A stretch of 64,000 nucleotides of DNA from an uncultured Thermosynechococcus sp. (GCF_938074695.1 NZ_CALJEM010000020.1:1-64000), one strand, 5' to 3'. Positions 30,446 through 40,081 are shown, counted from the stretch's first letter. Made by a program: numbers and translations. The notes: generated by a model from the letters alone, not told the origin.

Positions 30446-31104
30446 GGTTGCGGCAAATCAAACATCAAGAGCTTTGCCAGTAAGCCCACTGTGGCAACCA
30501 AGAGTGCCACGAGAAATCCCCATAGGCGCGCATCCGTTCCCGCTTGGCGTTTAGAGATATCCTGCAACGTCGCTTCAATGGTGGTGATCCGTTGTCCCAG
30601 TTGCGCCTCCACTCCTTTAATTTGCTGCTCTAACTTCGTTTCAAGAGCACTGATCTGCTGCTCTAACTTAAACTCAAGGGCTTTGATTTGCTGCTCCAAT
30701 TTTGATTCAACAGCACTAATCCGCTGTTCAAGAATTTTGATTTGCTGCTCTAGCTTTGATTCAACAGTACTAATTCGCTGTTCAAGAGTCTTGATTTGCT
30801 GCTCTAGCTTTGATTCAACGGCACTAATCCGCTGTTCTAATCGAGACTCAACGGTCTGAATTTGCTGTTCTAATCTTGATTCCACCGCATTGATCCGCTG
30901 CTCTAGTTTTGCTTCAACGGCATGAATCTGCTGCTCTAGCTTGCCTTCAACGGCATCAATTTTTTCTTCAAGGCGTTGAAAGCGCTCAGTTGTGGTGGCA
31001 ATGTGGATGTCTAGCTTTTTATCAATTTGCTGAATGCTATTCTGGATGCCTTGAATAGACTCCAGGACTTGACTCAATTCAGACTGAGCCGCTGACTCAT
31101 TCAT
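30442..31104 (-). CDS. Hendecad-repeat coiled-coil protein with C-terminal membrane anchor
   Basis: The 220-residue protein is a single long coiled coil. Residues about 45-185 are built of roughly ten 11-residue units of the form AVESKLEQQIK, with 7-residue inserts (TLEQRIS, ILEQRIS) in two places. A hydrophobic segment, LWGFLVALLVATVGLLAKLLM, sits near the C-terminus and would anchor it in a membrane. I do not recognise a function; similar proteins are annotated as hypothetical. It lies just downstream of tRNA-Ala and convergent with rluD. Confidence 0.75.
   Translation of the reverse strand: MNESAAQSELSQVLESIQGIQNSIQQIDKKLDIHIATTTERFQRLEEKIDAVEGKLEQQIHAVEAKLEQRINAVESRLEQQIQTVESRLEQRISAVESKLEQQIKTLEQRISTVESKLEQQIKILEQRISAVESKLEQQIKALEFKLEQQISALETKLEQQIKGVEAQLGQRITTIEATLQDISKRQAGTDARLWGFLVALLVATVGLLAKLLMFDLPQP
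30683..30844 (-). repeat. Three tandem 54-bp units inside the coiled-coil gene
   Basis: Units beginning at 30683, 30737 and 30791 are nearly identical over 54 bases (18 codons, one hendecad plus one heptad). Their DNA similarity is much higher than that of the other hendecads in the gene, so they look like recent tandem duplications and may vary in number between strains. Confidence 0.8.
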
Positions 31105-31128
31105 GGATTAGGGGAGGGTTCACTTCTA

Positions 31129-31201
31129 TGGAGCTAAGCGGATTCGAACCGCTGACCCCTTCAATGCCATTGAAGTGCTCTACCAACTGAGCTATAGCCC
31201 C
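31129..31201 (-). tRNA. tRNA-Ala (GGC)
   Basis: The minus strand gives a 73-nucleotide tRNA: acceptor GGGGCTA/TAGCTCC with discriminator A, anticodon stem CTTCA/TGAAG around ATGGCAT (anticodon GGC) and T arm AGCGG TTCGAAT CCGCT. CCA is not encoded. It is followed by the coiled-coil gene in the same direction. Confidence 0.96.
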
Positions 31202-31414
31202 GAATCAGCAGATTTTTATTCTTGCGCAAAGTGCTACTTTTGTCAACTCTGTCCCCCAGAGCAAAGGCATTCAAGTTTTCCGCTCACTTCCCTTCCAGCG
31301 ATCGCCCTGTTGATCAAAGGAAGTATCAAGCGCTCAGTGTATAGTGGGTGTGAGTGCTGAGCAGGTAGGACTTTGGGATTTTTGCCCTCCCCCTTGCAGT
31401 GGATTCGGGTACTA

Positions 31415-32710
31415 ATGAATCGCGATCGCTCCCCCCTCAATTCAAGGTTGAAGTATGCAGGTGTACTGCGGCAAATTTCCCCTGAAACGGCGCAATTTTG
31501 GCTCTCCCAAGAAGATGTGACAATTATTGGCCGTGATCCTGAGACTTGCCACATTGTCCTTGACGCTCACATTTATACTTCTGTTTCCCGCCACCACGCC
31601 CAACTTACCTGTCAAAAGCGCGGCAGTATTCCTGTGTGGGCGATCGCCGACCTGGGGAGTGTCAATGGTACCTATGTCAACCAACGGCGAGTGAAGACAT
31701 TAACCCCGCTCAATGCCGGCGATCACATTCAATTGGGACGCCAAGGCCCTGAATTTGTCTTAGAGTATCTGCCCCTCACCGAAGTTGTGACCACCCAGCC
31801 TGATCAACCCCTCACCCTCACCCAACTCCTGCCTATTTTTGCAATCAATCCCGACTGGGTGCACAAAGCTTATCTTTTACCCGGCATTTTTACTGTTGTT
31901 GCAGTCATCTTGCTGTTTGCCACGGCTGGTTCCCCTGAGGCCTTCAAGGTAATCTTGGCACTCTATTTGGGCAGTGCTGCCTATTACTTTATCTATCAAC
32001 TTTGTGGCAAACGCAAACCTCTATGGGTGCTCCTAGGGACGTTGACCCTGGAAATTTTAATTCTCCAAAGCCCGATTTTGCCGACGATGATCTATTTCTT
32101 CCGCACAATCTTACCCGGCCAACTGCATCCGCCCCATGCCTCATTTTGGGTCTTATTCAGCCACAACTTCATTGGCGCCGGGTTAATGGAAGAGTTACTC
32201 AAGGCATTGCCAATTGCTGTGGCCTACGGGTTGGGGCGATGGCTACCGAGTCCATGGAAACAAAAGGTGGGGGTATGGGAACCCCTTGATGGCATTCTCT
32301 TGGGAGCCGCTGCCGGCCTTGGGTTTACTTGGACAGAAACCCTTGGGCAGTACGTCCCGAGTATTGCCGGTCAATTTGGTCATTTAGCCGGTCTGCAAGT
32401 GCTGATTCCACGGGTCTTGGGATCCCTCACAGGGCACATGGCCTACACGGGCTATTTGGGCTATTGTGCGGGATTGAGCGTGTTGCGCCCTCGTCGGGCA
32501 CCCTTGATTTTAGCGGTTGGACTGGGTTTAGCGGCTTTTTTGCATGCCCTTTGGAATACGGCTGCTGTCCGTTTTGGGCCGATGGGACTAGCCGCGGTGG
32601 GAATTTTGGCCTATGTGTTGCTCACCGCCGCTATTTTGAAAGCGCGACAACTCTCTCCCACGCGATCGCAAAACTTTGCCACGCGCTTTTATGGTTATCG
32701 GGAGGGCTAG
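31415..32710 (+). CDS. FHA-domain protein fused to a PrsW-type membrane protease domain
   Basis: The N-terminal part (about 10-125) is an FHA domain with all phosphothreonine-binding signatures: GRDPETC, SVSRHHAQL and DLGSVNGTYVNQR. After a linker come about eight membrane spans with PrsW-family motifs: MEELLKALP (EExxK), GFTWTETLG (FxxxE) and FLHALWNT. PrsW is an intramembrane protease of anti-sigma factors in Bacillus. A fusion suggests a membrane protein recruited to, or gated by, Ser/Thr-kinase phosphorylation. An in-frame TTG at 31373 is possible; the ATG at 31415 is preferred. It shares CTAG with the hisH stop. Confidence 0.85.
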   Translation: MNRDRSPLNSRLKYAGVLRQISPETAQFWLSQEDVTIIGRDPETCHIVLDAHIYTSVSRHHAQLTCQKRGSIPVWAIADLGSVNGTYVNQRRVKTLTPLNAGDHIQLGRQGPEFVLEYLPLTEVVTTQPDQPLTLTQLLPIFAINPDWVHKAYLLPGIFTVVAVILLFATAGSPEAFKVILALYLGSAAYYFIYQLCGKRKPLWVLLGTLTLEILILQSPILPTMIYFFRTILPGQLHPPHASFWVLFSHNFIGAGLMEELLKALPIAVAYGLGRWLPSPWKQKVGVWEPLDGILLGAAAGLGFTWTETLGQYVPSIAGQFGHLAGLQVLIPRVLGSLTGHMAYTGYLGYCAGLSVLRPRRAPLILAVGLGLAAFLHALWNTAAVRFGPMGLAAVGILAYVLLTAAILKARQLSPTRSQNFATRFYGYREG

Positions 32711-33366
32711 TGCCAAGGGGAGGGCTGCTGCACAAAAGTAACAAAATTACGCAGTACTTGCAAACCAATCTTGCCCGACTTTTCGGGGTGAAATTGACAG
32801 GCAAAGACATGGTTGTGGGCGATCGCAGCGGTTACGGTTTGCTGACCATGAGTTACCGTTGCGGCCACTAACGCTGGCTCATCGGGGGCAACAAAATAGG
32901 AGTGGACAAAATACACCCAAGGGGTGGGCGGTAAATCTTGCCAAAGGGGACAGCCAGATTGCGTTAGGATGAGCTGGTTCCAGCCCATGTGGGGTATTGT
33001 GAGGCCGGGTTCAGACTGAAAGCGTTTGACTTGGCCGGCAAAAATACTGAGGCCGGCTTCTGTTCCTTCTTCACTGCATTCAAAAAGCACTTGCAGGCCA
33101 AGGCAAATCCCCAAGAAGGGCATTCCTTGCTGAATCAGTTGGTGAAGAACCGGCACCAGCTCCCGCTCGTGGAGATGAGTCATGGCCGGGTCAAAGGCAC
33201 CCACGCCGGGGAGTACCACAGCATCGGCGGCAAAAATCTCACTGGGGCGATCGCTGACCAAGGGCCTTGCCCCCACTACATCAAGGGCTTTGCTAACGGA
33301 ATGCAGGTTGCCCATATCGTAGTCAATGATAGCGATCGCTGGTGCGCCCACAGGAGATGTCTCCAA
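32707..33366 (-). CDS. hisH: Imidazole glycerol phosphate synthase, glutaminase subunit
   Basis: HisH hydrolyses glutamine and feeds ammonia to HisF in histidine synthesis. The 219-residue class I amidotransferase has the nucleophile cysteine in GICLGLQVLFE and the His-Glu pair in FACQFHPEKSG. Normal length. Its stop overlaps the stop of the FHA-PrsW gene, and the CDF gene lies 12 bases before its start in the same direction. Confidence 0.96.
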   Translation of the reverse strand: METSPVGAPAIAIIDYDMGNLHSVSKALDVVGARPLVSDRPSEIFAADAVVLPGVGAFDPAMTHLHERELVPVLHQLIQQGMPFLGICLGLQVLFECSEEGTEAGLSIFAGQVKRFQSEPGLTIPHMGWNQLILTQSGCPLWQDLPPTPWVYFVHSYFVAPDEPALVAATVTHGQQTVTAAIAHNHVFACQFHPEKSGKIGLQVLRNFVTFVQQPSPWH

Positions 33367-33378
33367 AAGTCACCCCAC

Positions 33379-33990
33379 TTATTCTACAGGGGTGTTCATC
33401 ACAGCTTGCCTTGCCTCTCGCACGATGCGAATCCCTCCCCAGAGCACAAGGCTGGCGATGCCAAACCCCACAATCAAGTCAGGATAGGGAGACTGAAAGA
33501 GGGCAACCAGCCCGCCGGCGGCAATCACACTGACATTGGCAATCACGTCATTTTGGGTAAAAATCCAACTGGCACGCATGTGCACTTCCCCCCACCGATG
33601 TTTGGCAATTCGGTAAAGGCAGTAGCCATTGGCCACGAGTCCTAGGAGGGCGATCCCTATCATCCAATCGGCCTCTGGTGCACTACCTGCTATAAAGCGA
33701 CGGATCACATCCCCCAAAATTAAAACTGCAAGGGTCATCTGAAACAGACCACTCAGACCTGCCGCACGGGTTTTCTGCTTTGGAGAACGCCCCACGGCAT
33801 AGAGGGAAAGACCATAGACGAGAGCATCGGCCAGCATATCGAGGGAATCCGCAATCAACGCTGTGGAATGGGCAAGAATACCGCTCCCCAACTCCACCAG
33901 AAACATCCCTAAATTCACAAGAAGTACAATGCGCAGGGTTTTGCGCTCCGCTTCATTTTTTGCTTCAATATGGCAACCACAGTCGGACAT
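33379..33990 (-). CDS. Cation diffusion facilitator family protein without C-terminal domain
   Basis: The 203-residue protein has the six-span CDF membrane core, with the metal-site helix ADSLDMLADALVYGLSLY and the second site in HMRASWIFTQNDVIANVSV (Asn-Asp where many have HxxxD). It starts with a short CGCH-containing segment that might bind metal. The cytoplasmic dimerisation domain usual for CDF proteins is missing, so it is a short form. The exported metal is unknown. It precedes hisH by 12 bases. Confidence 0.85.
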   Translation of the reverse strand: MSDCGCHIEAKNEAERKTLRIVLLVNLGMFLVELGSGILAHSTALIADSLDMLADALVYGLSLYAVGRSPKQKTRAAGLSGLFQMTLAVLILGDVIRRFIAGSAPEADWMIGIALLGLVANGYCLYRIAKHRWGEVHMRASWIFTQNDVIANVSVIAAGGLVALFQSPYPDLIVGFGIASLVLWGGIRIVREARQAVMNTPVE

Positions 33991-34071
33991 TTAGTGTCCC
34001 CAAATACTTCTAGGATATTATTCGGAACCTCGCAGCTTACAGCGTCCCACTCCTTAGTTTGATGGATCTCA

Positions 34072-35475
34072 ATGACGAGGCAAACTCGCTTAGAATACGA
34101 TTCCTTGGGTGCCATTGAAGTCCCCGCAGACTGCTACTGGGGAGCACAAACGGCACGTTCGCTGAAGTATTTTCCCATTGGTGGTCTGCGGATGCCCCTA
34201 GAGGTGATCCATGCCATGGCACGGGTCAAGAAAGCAGCGGCGATCGCCAACCGCGATCTGGGGGTGTTAGCACCTGACAAAGCGGCATGGATTATTCAAG
34301 CTGCCACGGAGGTCATCGAGGGACGCTGGGATGATCAGTTTCCCCTCTCCATCTGGCAGACGGGCAGCGGTACTCAAACCAATATGAATGTCAATGAGGT
34401 GATTGCCAACCGTGCCATTGAACTGGCAGGAGGGATCAAGGGGAGCAAAACGCCAATTCACCCCAATGATCATGTGAACTGTAGCCAATCCTCCAATGAC
34501 ACGTTTCCAACGGCGATGCATGTGGCCGCGGTCATAAAACTGCACGAGCAACTGTTGCCCATGCTGCGACGCCTCTTAAGGGTGTTGCAGGAAAAAGTGA
34601 CGGCTTTTGCGGAGATTATTAAAATTGGGCGCACCCACCTGATGGATGCAGTGCCCCTCACCCTTGGCCAAGAATTTTCTGGTTACGCCAGTCAAATTGC
34701 GGCCTGCCAAAGCCACATTGAATACGTCCTGCAACATTTATATCCTCTTGCTATTGGCGCTACAGCAGTGGGTACGGGTCTCAATGCGCCCCCCGGCTTT
34801 GGCGATCGCGTGGCCGCCGAATTGGCTCAAATGACGGGGTATCCCTTTTGTAGGGCAGAGAATCCTTTTGCCGCCCTTGCCGCCCATGATCCCTTGGTGA
34901 TGCTCAGTGGTGCCTTAAAAACCTTAGCAGCAGCAATGATGAAAATGGCCAACGATATTCGCTGGTTGGCCTCTGGTCCGCGCTGTGGGATCGGGGAACT
35001 CATTTTGCCTGCCAATGAGCCGGGGTCGTCCATTATGCCGGGGAAGGTGAATCCCACCCAATGTGAAGCCCTGACAATGGTCTGTGTGCAGGTAATGGGC
35101 AATGATGCGGCGGTCGGCATTGCCGGCAGTCAAGGGAATTTTGAACTCAATGTTTTTAAGCCCCTCATCATTTACAATGTGCTGCACGCAATTGAACTTC
35201 TCAGTGACGCGGGGCAAGCTTTTACAGAGTTTTGCTTGGCGGGCATTGAACCCAATCGGGAGCAAATTCAAACTCACTTGGAGCGATCGCTCATGTTGGT
35301 GACGGCCTTGAACCCCCACATTGGCTACGACAGGGCGGCAGCAGTGGCCCAAAAGGCCTACAGGGAAGGCAAGACCCTCAAGGCAGCGGCGCTGGAATTG
35401 GGCTACCTCACGGCTGAGGAGTTTGATCGGTGGGTGCGGCCAGAGCTGATGCTGGGCGAGAAGGGCACCAGTTGA
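34072..35475 (+). CDS. fumC: Class II fumarate hydratase
   Basis: FumC interconverts fumarate and malate in the cytoplasmic TCA branch. The 467-residue protein has the superfamily signature [15 protein letters not shown] and the substrate regions [13 protein letters not shown] and HPNDHVN(C)[11 protein letters not shown]. This identifies fumarase rather than aspartase, by overall pattern. Its last 73 bases overlap the tail of the convergent dihydroorotase-like gene. Confidence 0.95.
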   Translation: MTRQTRLEYDSLGAIEVPADCYWGAQTARSLKYFPIGGLRMPLEVIHAMARVKKAAAIANRDLGVLAPDKAAWIIQAATEVIEGRWDDQFPLSIWQTGSGTQTNMNVNEVIANRAIELAGGIKGSKTPIHPNDHVNCSQSSNDTFPTAMHVAAVIKLHEQLLPMLRRLLRVLQEKVTAFAEIIKIGRTHLMDAVPLTLGQEFSGYASQIAACQSHIEYVLQHLYPLAIGATAVGTGLNAPPGFGDRVAAELAQMTGYPFCRAENPFAALAAHDPLVMLSGALKTLAAAMMKMANDIRWLASGPRCGIGELILPANEPGSSIMPGKVNPTQCEALTMVCVQVMGNDAAVGIAGSQGNFELNVFKPLIIYNVLHAIELLSDAGQAFTEFCLAGIEPNREQIQTHLERSLMLVTALNPHIGYDRAAAVAQKAYREGKTLKAAALELGYLTAEEFDRWVRPELMLGEKGTS

Positions 35476-36692
35476 CCCCGCACCGACTGCTCCCAAAATG
35501 GGGTATTACCGGCGCGCGATCGCAGGCTTTGCCGCGTCACTGTCCAACTCACAGTTGGATCAAAAAGAACAAAGTTGCGACTGTTCAGTTCGAGGCGGGG
35601 TGGCTCCACGCCCAAAATTCGTGCGGGTGCCGTACTGAGGGCATGCCAAAGTTCAAGGGCACTCAAGTATTCCTTGGCAACGAGTTCCTGCCACAGGACA
35701 GGGAGGGCTAATTCGAGACCAATGGCGCCGGGGAGCGCCTCCGCAAAGGAAACCATTTTCTCTTCATAGAGGAGAGGAGTATGGTCAATGGCGATCGCCT
35801 CAATTACCCCTGTTCTAACTCCCTCAATCAGGGCTTGGCGATCGCTGGCCGTTCCCAGAGGGGGAGCAAGGCGGAGATTCGGATCGTAACCGGCTAAATC
35901 CTCAACCGTAAAGAGCAAATGTAACCACGACACACTGGCGCTGACGTGGGCAGGCTTCTCCTTAGCTAGAATCTCCACACTGCGGGCTGTTGAGAGGCGC
36001 ATGAGGTGCAGCGGCGTTGAGACCGTGCGTGCCAGTTCTAAGATTGCCAGGAGGGGAATTGTTTCACAGCAGACGGGTTGCTCCACCAATCCCAAACGAG
36101 TGGCTGCCCCACTTTGCCGCGCCACCCCATTGCCCGCTAAGGCCGGGTCAAAGGGCCAAAGAGCCACGGGTTTCCCTAGGGGCTGGAGATAGGTCAGTGC
36201 CCGCTGCACCAAGGACCAGTGGGTCAACCCTCGGTCATCGCAAAAGCCGACCACGCCACTGGCGGCCAGTTCCGCTAAATCCGTTAGTGCTGTGCCCCTA
36301 CAGCCTTGGGTGAGGGCGCCCCAAACTCGTACCTGTGCCCAGGCGGTGGTGGGAATCTGCTGCTGCAGCGCTTGCCAAACAGCGGGATGATCAATGGTGG
36401 GGTCTGTGGTGGGCAAAAGGGTTAAATGCTGCACCCCACCGGCAGCTGCCGCTGCTAAGAGACTCTCTAGGGTTTCTCGCGTTTCGTAGCCCGGCTGGCC
36501 ACTGTGGCTGTAGAGATCCACCAAGGGCGGCGCTAAAATCCAATTGCTGGCTGGGAGGATTTCCGCGTCAGCGGGCACCGCTTGGGGCGCGATCGCCACC
36601 AGTTGATCATTGTCTAGCAGCACATCCGCGCGCCAATCTTGGCGGTTGACGGGATCCAGCAGCCGCACCTGTTGTAACAGTCGCCACACCAT
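35403..36692 (-). CDS. Dihydroorotase-like protein lacking metal ligands
   Basis: The 429-residue protein is homologous to class I dihydroorotase (PyrC) along its length, but the zinc ligands are gone. The usual DxHxH appears as DLYSH, the HVS histidine as MRLS, the HH of the next strand as WLHLLF, and DHAPH as DHTPL. It therefore should not hydrolyse dihydroorotate. Such PyrC' proteins in some bacteria bind PyrB and stabilise the ATCase holoenzyme; pyrB is in this window at 9.0 kb. The last 24 residues are encoded antisense to fumC. Confidence 0.88.
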   Translation of the reverse strand: MVWRLLQQVRLLDPVNRQDWRADVLLDNDQLVAIAPQAVPADAEILPASNWILAPPLVDLYSHSGQPGYETRETLESLLAAAAAGGVQHLTLLPTTDPTIDHPAVWQALQQQIPTTAWAQVRVWGALTQGCRGTALTDLAELAASGVVGFCDDRGLTHWSLVQRALTYLQPLGKPVALWPFDPALAGNGVARQSGAATRLGLVEQPVCCETIPLLAILELARTVSTPLHLMRLSTARSVEILAKEKPAHVSASVSWLHLLFTVEDLAGYDPNLRLAPPLGTASDRQALIEGVRTGVIEAIAIDHTPLLYEEKMVSFAEALPGAIGLELALPVLWQELVAKEYLSALELWHALSTAPARILGVEPPRLELNSRNFVLFDPTVSWTVTRQSLRSRAGNTPFWEQSVRGQLVPFSPSISSGRTHRSNSSAVR

Positions 36693-36695
36693 CGC

Positions 36696-38102
36696 CTACA
36701 AGGCTCCCGCCGCGGTTCGATCCAGCACACCCCCCAAGTGGGTAGTAATATTCACTGCCTGCAAGCGTGGCAGACCTCCCATGAGGGGATAGTCAATCAC
36801 CGTAACGCTGCCATTCCCCTGCTTAAAGAGCCAGAAGTTTTCAATGCCGAGGCCAAGGATGTGGCAAAGCAGAACCTTATTGGTGGCATCGTGAGCCACA
36901 ACCAAGACATTGTGGGGGGTGGGGGCATGGGTTTTCCAGCGCCTAATCCATTTTTCCCATGCCCTGACCACGCGATCGCGCACCTGTTCGAGGTTTTCCC
37001 CATTGGGCATTTGCACAAGGGCAGGGGTTGTCCGCCAGCGTTGCAATTCCCCTGGATAGGCTGCCTCCACCTCTGGTTCAAACTTACCCTCCCAATCGCC
37101 ATGGCTAATCTCGGCAAGGGCAGGCTCTAGATCTAGCATCACACTAGGGTGGTACTGCAAAATTGCCAAAGCGGTATCCTTAGGCCGCAGGAGCGGACTA
37201 CTCAACGCATGGTGGAAGGGCACCTCCTTGAGGAACTCGGCCACCGCTGCCGCTTGGGCACGGCCCGTCTCATTGAGGGGCACATCAATTTGCCCTTGAA
37301 AGCGTCCTTGGCGATTCCAGTCCGTTTCACCATGGCGGACAAGAAAGATACGCAGCGTTTGCTCCTTAAAGCGGGGCTGGGGAAAGGGATCATGGAGATG
37401 GCTAGTGAGATTGAGGGCTTCCAGTTGCGCCGGTTGTCGCAAGCCATTGCTGAAATTTAAGACACTGATGCCGCCATTCGCCTGCTGGAGCCGCAGATAG
37501 CCCTTAACCCCCAAGCCGAGACCGGTGCAAATCAGGGCACGATTCATGCCGCTGTGGCCAACAATGAGAATCGTTTCGTTTTCGTGAGCCGCCAGCAGGG
37601 CTTCCAAAACCATGCCCGCGCGATCGTAGAGATCCAATAGCGGGAAAAATTCCTTGGTTTGGCCACTTTCCGTGGTGATTTTCATCATCAAGGTTTCTGG
37701 AGCCTCTTGCCAGCGGCGATAGTCCTCTGGGAACCGTGCCTTCACTTCGGCAAAGGGCAAATCTTCCCACGCCGGCAGGGCAATCTCCTTGAGCAAATCT
37801 AGGGCTTGGGGGGACTGGAGTTCAGGGTCTTGCAGCTGGGCATGGATGCCCTCTGCCGTCGCCTTTGCCCGTCTGAGGGGACTGGTGTAAATCTTGCGGA
37901 TGGGAATGCCCCGCAGGGCGAGACCCACTTGGGCTGCCATCCAATGACCACGCTCCGTGAGGGAAGAGGCATCACTGTGACCTTGCACCCGCTCTTGAAC
38001 ATTAAACGTGCTTTCACCGTGGCGGACAATAATGACTCGGGTACTCAGAGCTTTCTCCTTAGCGATTGACAGACAACAAGCTTGGCCGTCCCACCGTGCC
38101 AT
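36696..38102 (-). CDS. Tandem histidine-phosphatase (phosphoglycerate-mutase-like) protein
   Basis: The protein consists of two phosphoglycerate-mutase-fold domains. The first has IIVRHGESTFN and IVGHSGMNRAL; the second has FLVRHGETDWN and VVAHDATNKVL. Both catalytic histidine sets look complete, so both may be active phosphatases. The N-terminus is uncertain: the first domain really begins at STRVIIVRHGE. Candidates are TTG 38138, ATG 38102, and a CTG at 38048 that is preceded by an excellent AAGGAG at six bases. The downstream dihydroorotase-like gene starts four bases later. Confidence 0.88.
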   Translation of the reverse strand: MARWDGQACCLSIAKEKALSTRVIIVRHGESTFNVQERVQGHSDASSLTERGHWMAAQVGLALRGIPIRKIYTSPLRRAKATAEGIHAQLQDPELQSPQALDLLKEIALPAWEDLPFAEVKARFPEDYRRWQEAPETLMMKITTESGQTKEFFPLLDLYDRAGMVLEALLAAHENETILIVGHSGMNRALICTGLGLGVKGYLRLQQANGGISVLNFSNGLRQPAQLEALNLTSHLHDPFPQPRFKEQTLRIFLVRHGETDWNRQGRFQGQIDVPLNETGRAQAAAVAEFLKEVPFHHALSSPLLRPKDTALAILQYHPSVMLDLEPALAEISHGDWEGKFEPEVEAAYPGELQRWRTTPALVQMPNGENLEQVRDRVVRAWEKWIRRWKTHAPTPHNVLVVAHDATNKVLLCHILGLGIENFWLFKQGNGSVTVIDYPLMGGLPRLQAVNITTHLGGVLDRTAAGAL

Positions 38103-38152
38103 AAAGACTGTACCAGAAACCGTGGCTTCAGGAGCCAAAGATTCAGGAGGAA

Positions 38153-38174
38153 TCAGGGGGCATCCTCCCCCTGA
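38153..38174 (-). terminator. Second hairpin downstream of psbT
   Basis: TCAGGGGG and CCCCCTGA pair around a six-base loop. No T-run follows, so it may act as an RNA-stabilising or back-up hairpin behind the main terminator. Confidence 0.4.
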
Positions 38175-38179
38175 AAATC

Positions 38180-38205
38180 AAAAAACCGATCGCAGGGGCG
38201 ATCGG
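38180..38205 (-). terminator. Intrinsic terminator of psbB-psbT
   Basis: On the minus strand the eight-base perfect stem CCGATCGC / GCGATCGG with a CCCT loop is followed by TTTTTTG. It lies 37 bases after the psbT stop. The stem contains the HIP1 core GATCGC twice in inverted order. Confidence 0.85.
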
Positions 38206-38241
38206 CAAGCATTAAAGACCTATTTGGTGATGGGTCAGAGG

Positions 38242-38340
38242 CTACTTCTTGGTGATCCGAGGAGGCTCACGGAAGAAGATAGCAAAGAAGAACAGCGCGA
38301 TAATGCAAGCAAAGATGAAAACGTAGGTGATGGTTTCCAT
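38242..38340 (-). CDS. psbT: Photosystem II protein T
   Basis: The 32-residue protein METITYVFIFACIIALFFFA... ending REPPRITKK is PsbT, a single-span subunit at the photosystem II dimer interface. It follows psbB after 19 bases, the usual psbB-psbT arrangement, and is followed by a strong terminator. Confidence 0.97.
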   Translation of the reverse strand: METITYVFIFACIIALFFFAIFFREPPRITKK

Positions 38341-38359
38341 AGTCGTCCCCTAGGAATGA

Positions 38360-39892
38360 TTAGACCGCTTCTTTGCGACGGGTGGTGACATCGCCCACTT
38401 TTTGGTAGTAGCCCCATTCCACTTGCTCCGGCGATAGTTCTGGATCAATCCCAGAGAAGACATCGCGGAACAGGGTGCGGGCACCATGCCAAATGTGACC
38501 AAAGAAGAAGAGCAAGGCAAAGACGGCATGGGCAAAGGTAAACCAGCCACGGGGACTGGTGCGGAAAATCCCGTCGGAGTTGAGAGTGTCTTTGTCGAAT
38601 TCAAAGATCTCACCGAAGATGGCCTTACGGGCATAGCTTTTGACGGTGGGCGGATCGGTGAAAGTTTGGCCGTTCAATTCACCGCCGTAGAAGCTGACGG
38701 TAACGCCTTGTTGCTCAAAGCTATACTTCGCCTCTGCACGACGGAAGGGAATGTCGGCTTTGACAACGCCATTTTTGTCGGTGAGGATGACGGGGAAGCT
38801 CTCAAAGAAGGCGGGCATCCGACGGACAAAGAGTTCCTCTCCCTCTTTGTTGCGGAAGACCGCATGGCCTTTCCAGGCTTGGGCAATCCCATCCCCTTTA
38901 TTCATGGGGCCGGTACGGAACAGGCCACCCTTAGCGGGGTTATTGCCGATGTAATCGTAGAAGGCCAGTTTCTCTGGAATTGCCGACCAAGCCTCTTCAA
39001 GAGTGGCACCACTGGCAAGGGAAGCTTGCACGCGGCGGTTAATCTCCTGTTGGAAGTAGCCACTGTCCCACTGATAGCGAGTCGGACCAAAGAGTTCAAT
39101 GGGTGTGGTGGCACTGCCATACCACATCGTGCCGGCAACCACAAAGGCAGCAAAGAAGACGGCGGCAATACTACTGGAGAGTACCGTTTCGATATTCCCC
39201 ATACGCAGGGCTTTGTAAAGGCGTTGGGGTGGACGCACCAAGAGGTGGAATATGCCAGCAATAATCCCGACAATGCCTGCGGCAATATGGTGAGCAACCA
39301 CACCACCGGGGTTGTAGGGGTTAAAGCCATCGGGTCCCCATTCGGGGGCAACAGGTTGAACACTGCCCGTCAAGCCATAGGGGTCAGAGACCCACATCCC
39401 AGGGCCAAAGAGACCCGTCAGGTGAAAAGCACCAAAACCAAAGCAGAGTAAACCGGCAAGGAACAGGTGAATGCCAAATATTTTCGGTAAGTCGAGAGCC
39501 GGCTCACCCGTGCGAGGATCGCGGAAGAGTTCGAGATCCCAATAGACCCAGTGCCAGCAGGCTGCCAAGAACAGCAGACCCGACAGCACGATGTGGGCTA
39601 GGGCAACCCCCTCAAAGCTCCAAAAACCGGGGTCAATCCCCGTTTCGCCGGTAATACTCCAACCGCTCCAAGAGCCTGTGACCCCCAACCGCGCCATGAA
39701 GGGCAACACAAACATTCCTTGCCGCCACATTGGGTTGAGAACTGGATCACTGGGATCAAAAATAGCTAGCTCATAAAGAGCCATCGACCCTGCCCAACCG
39801 GCGACCAATGCCGTGTGCATCAGGTGGGCCGCAATCAACCGCCCTGGATCATTGATCAGGACAGTGTGGACTCGATACCAGGGTAGTCCCAT
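38360..39892 (-). CDS. psbB: Photosystem II CP47 chlorophyll apoprotein
   Basis: CP47 is a core antenna protein of photosystem II with six membrane spans, many chlorophyll-binding histidines and a large lumenal loop E. The 510-residue sequence [19 protein letters not shown]... is unmistakable and of normal length. TAGGAGGAG lies eight bases before the ATG. It heads psbB-psbT and is divergent from a [2Fe-2S] protein gene. Confidence 0.98.
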   Translation of the reverse strand: MGLPWYRVHTVLINDPGRLIAAHLMHTALVAGWAGSMALYELAIFDPSDPVLNPMWRQGMFVLPFMARLGVTGSWSGWSITGETGIDPGFWSFEGVALAHIVLSGLLFLAACWHWVYWDLELFRDPRTGEPALDLPKIFGIHLFLAGLLCFGFGAFHLTGLFGPGMWVSDPYGLTGSVQPVAPEWGPDGFNPYNPGGVVAHHIAAGIVGIIAGIFHLLVRPPQRLYKALRMGNIETVLSSSIAAVFFAAFVVAGTMWYGSATTPIELFGPTRYQWDSGYFQQEINRRVQASLASGATLEEAWSAIPEKLAFYDYIGNNPAKGGLFRTGPMNKGDGIAQAWKGHAVFRNKEGEELFVRRMPAFFESFPVILTDKNGVVKADIPFRRAEAKYSFEQQGVTVSFYGGELNGQTFTDPPTVKSYARKAIFGEIFEFDKDTLNSDGIFRTSPRGWFTFAHAVFALLFFFGHIWHGARTLFRDVFSGIDPELSPEQVEWGYYQKVGDVTTRRKEAV

Positions 39893-40005
39893 TGACTACG
39901 CTCCTCCTATACAAAAATTTAGCGTTTGCATGAACAAATTTTATTAAGCAGCCGGATCACGGTAACAACCGCCTCCCTCTTAAGAGTTTAACGGCCAATT
40001 TACCC

Positions 40006-40019
40006 GTAACTTCAGCTAC
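40006..40019. promoter_or_regulatory. NtcA-like palindrome between psbB and the ferredoxin gene
   Basis: The sequence GTA-N8-TAC (GTAACTTCAGCTAC) matches the NtcA consensus in the 189-base divergent gap. No well-spaced TAN3T -10 box lies 22-23 bases away on either side, so the match may be chance. A GGCAG-T5-CTGCC hairpin follows at 40025-40039. Confidence 0.3.
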
Positions 40020-40081
40020 GGTTGGGCAGTTTTTCTGCCAAAATGAGAATGTATTAAGAATAGTAACTAGCGTAGGTTCCT

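Noticed and set aside
30683-30844. CRISPR-like or intergenic tandem repeat
   Set aside because: The 54-bp units are contiguous, have no spacers and lie within a coding frame as multiples of three.
38486-39451. 321-residue open frame antisense to psbB
   Set aside because: It lies wholly inside the highly conserved psbB coding sequence; long antisense frames are common opposite such GC-rich genes, and the translation has no recognisable domain.
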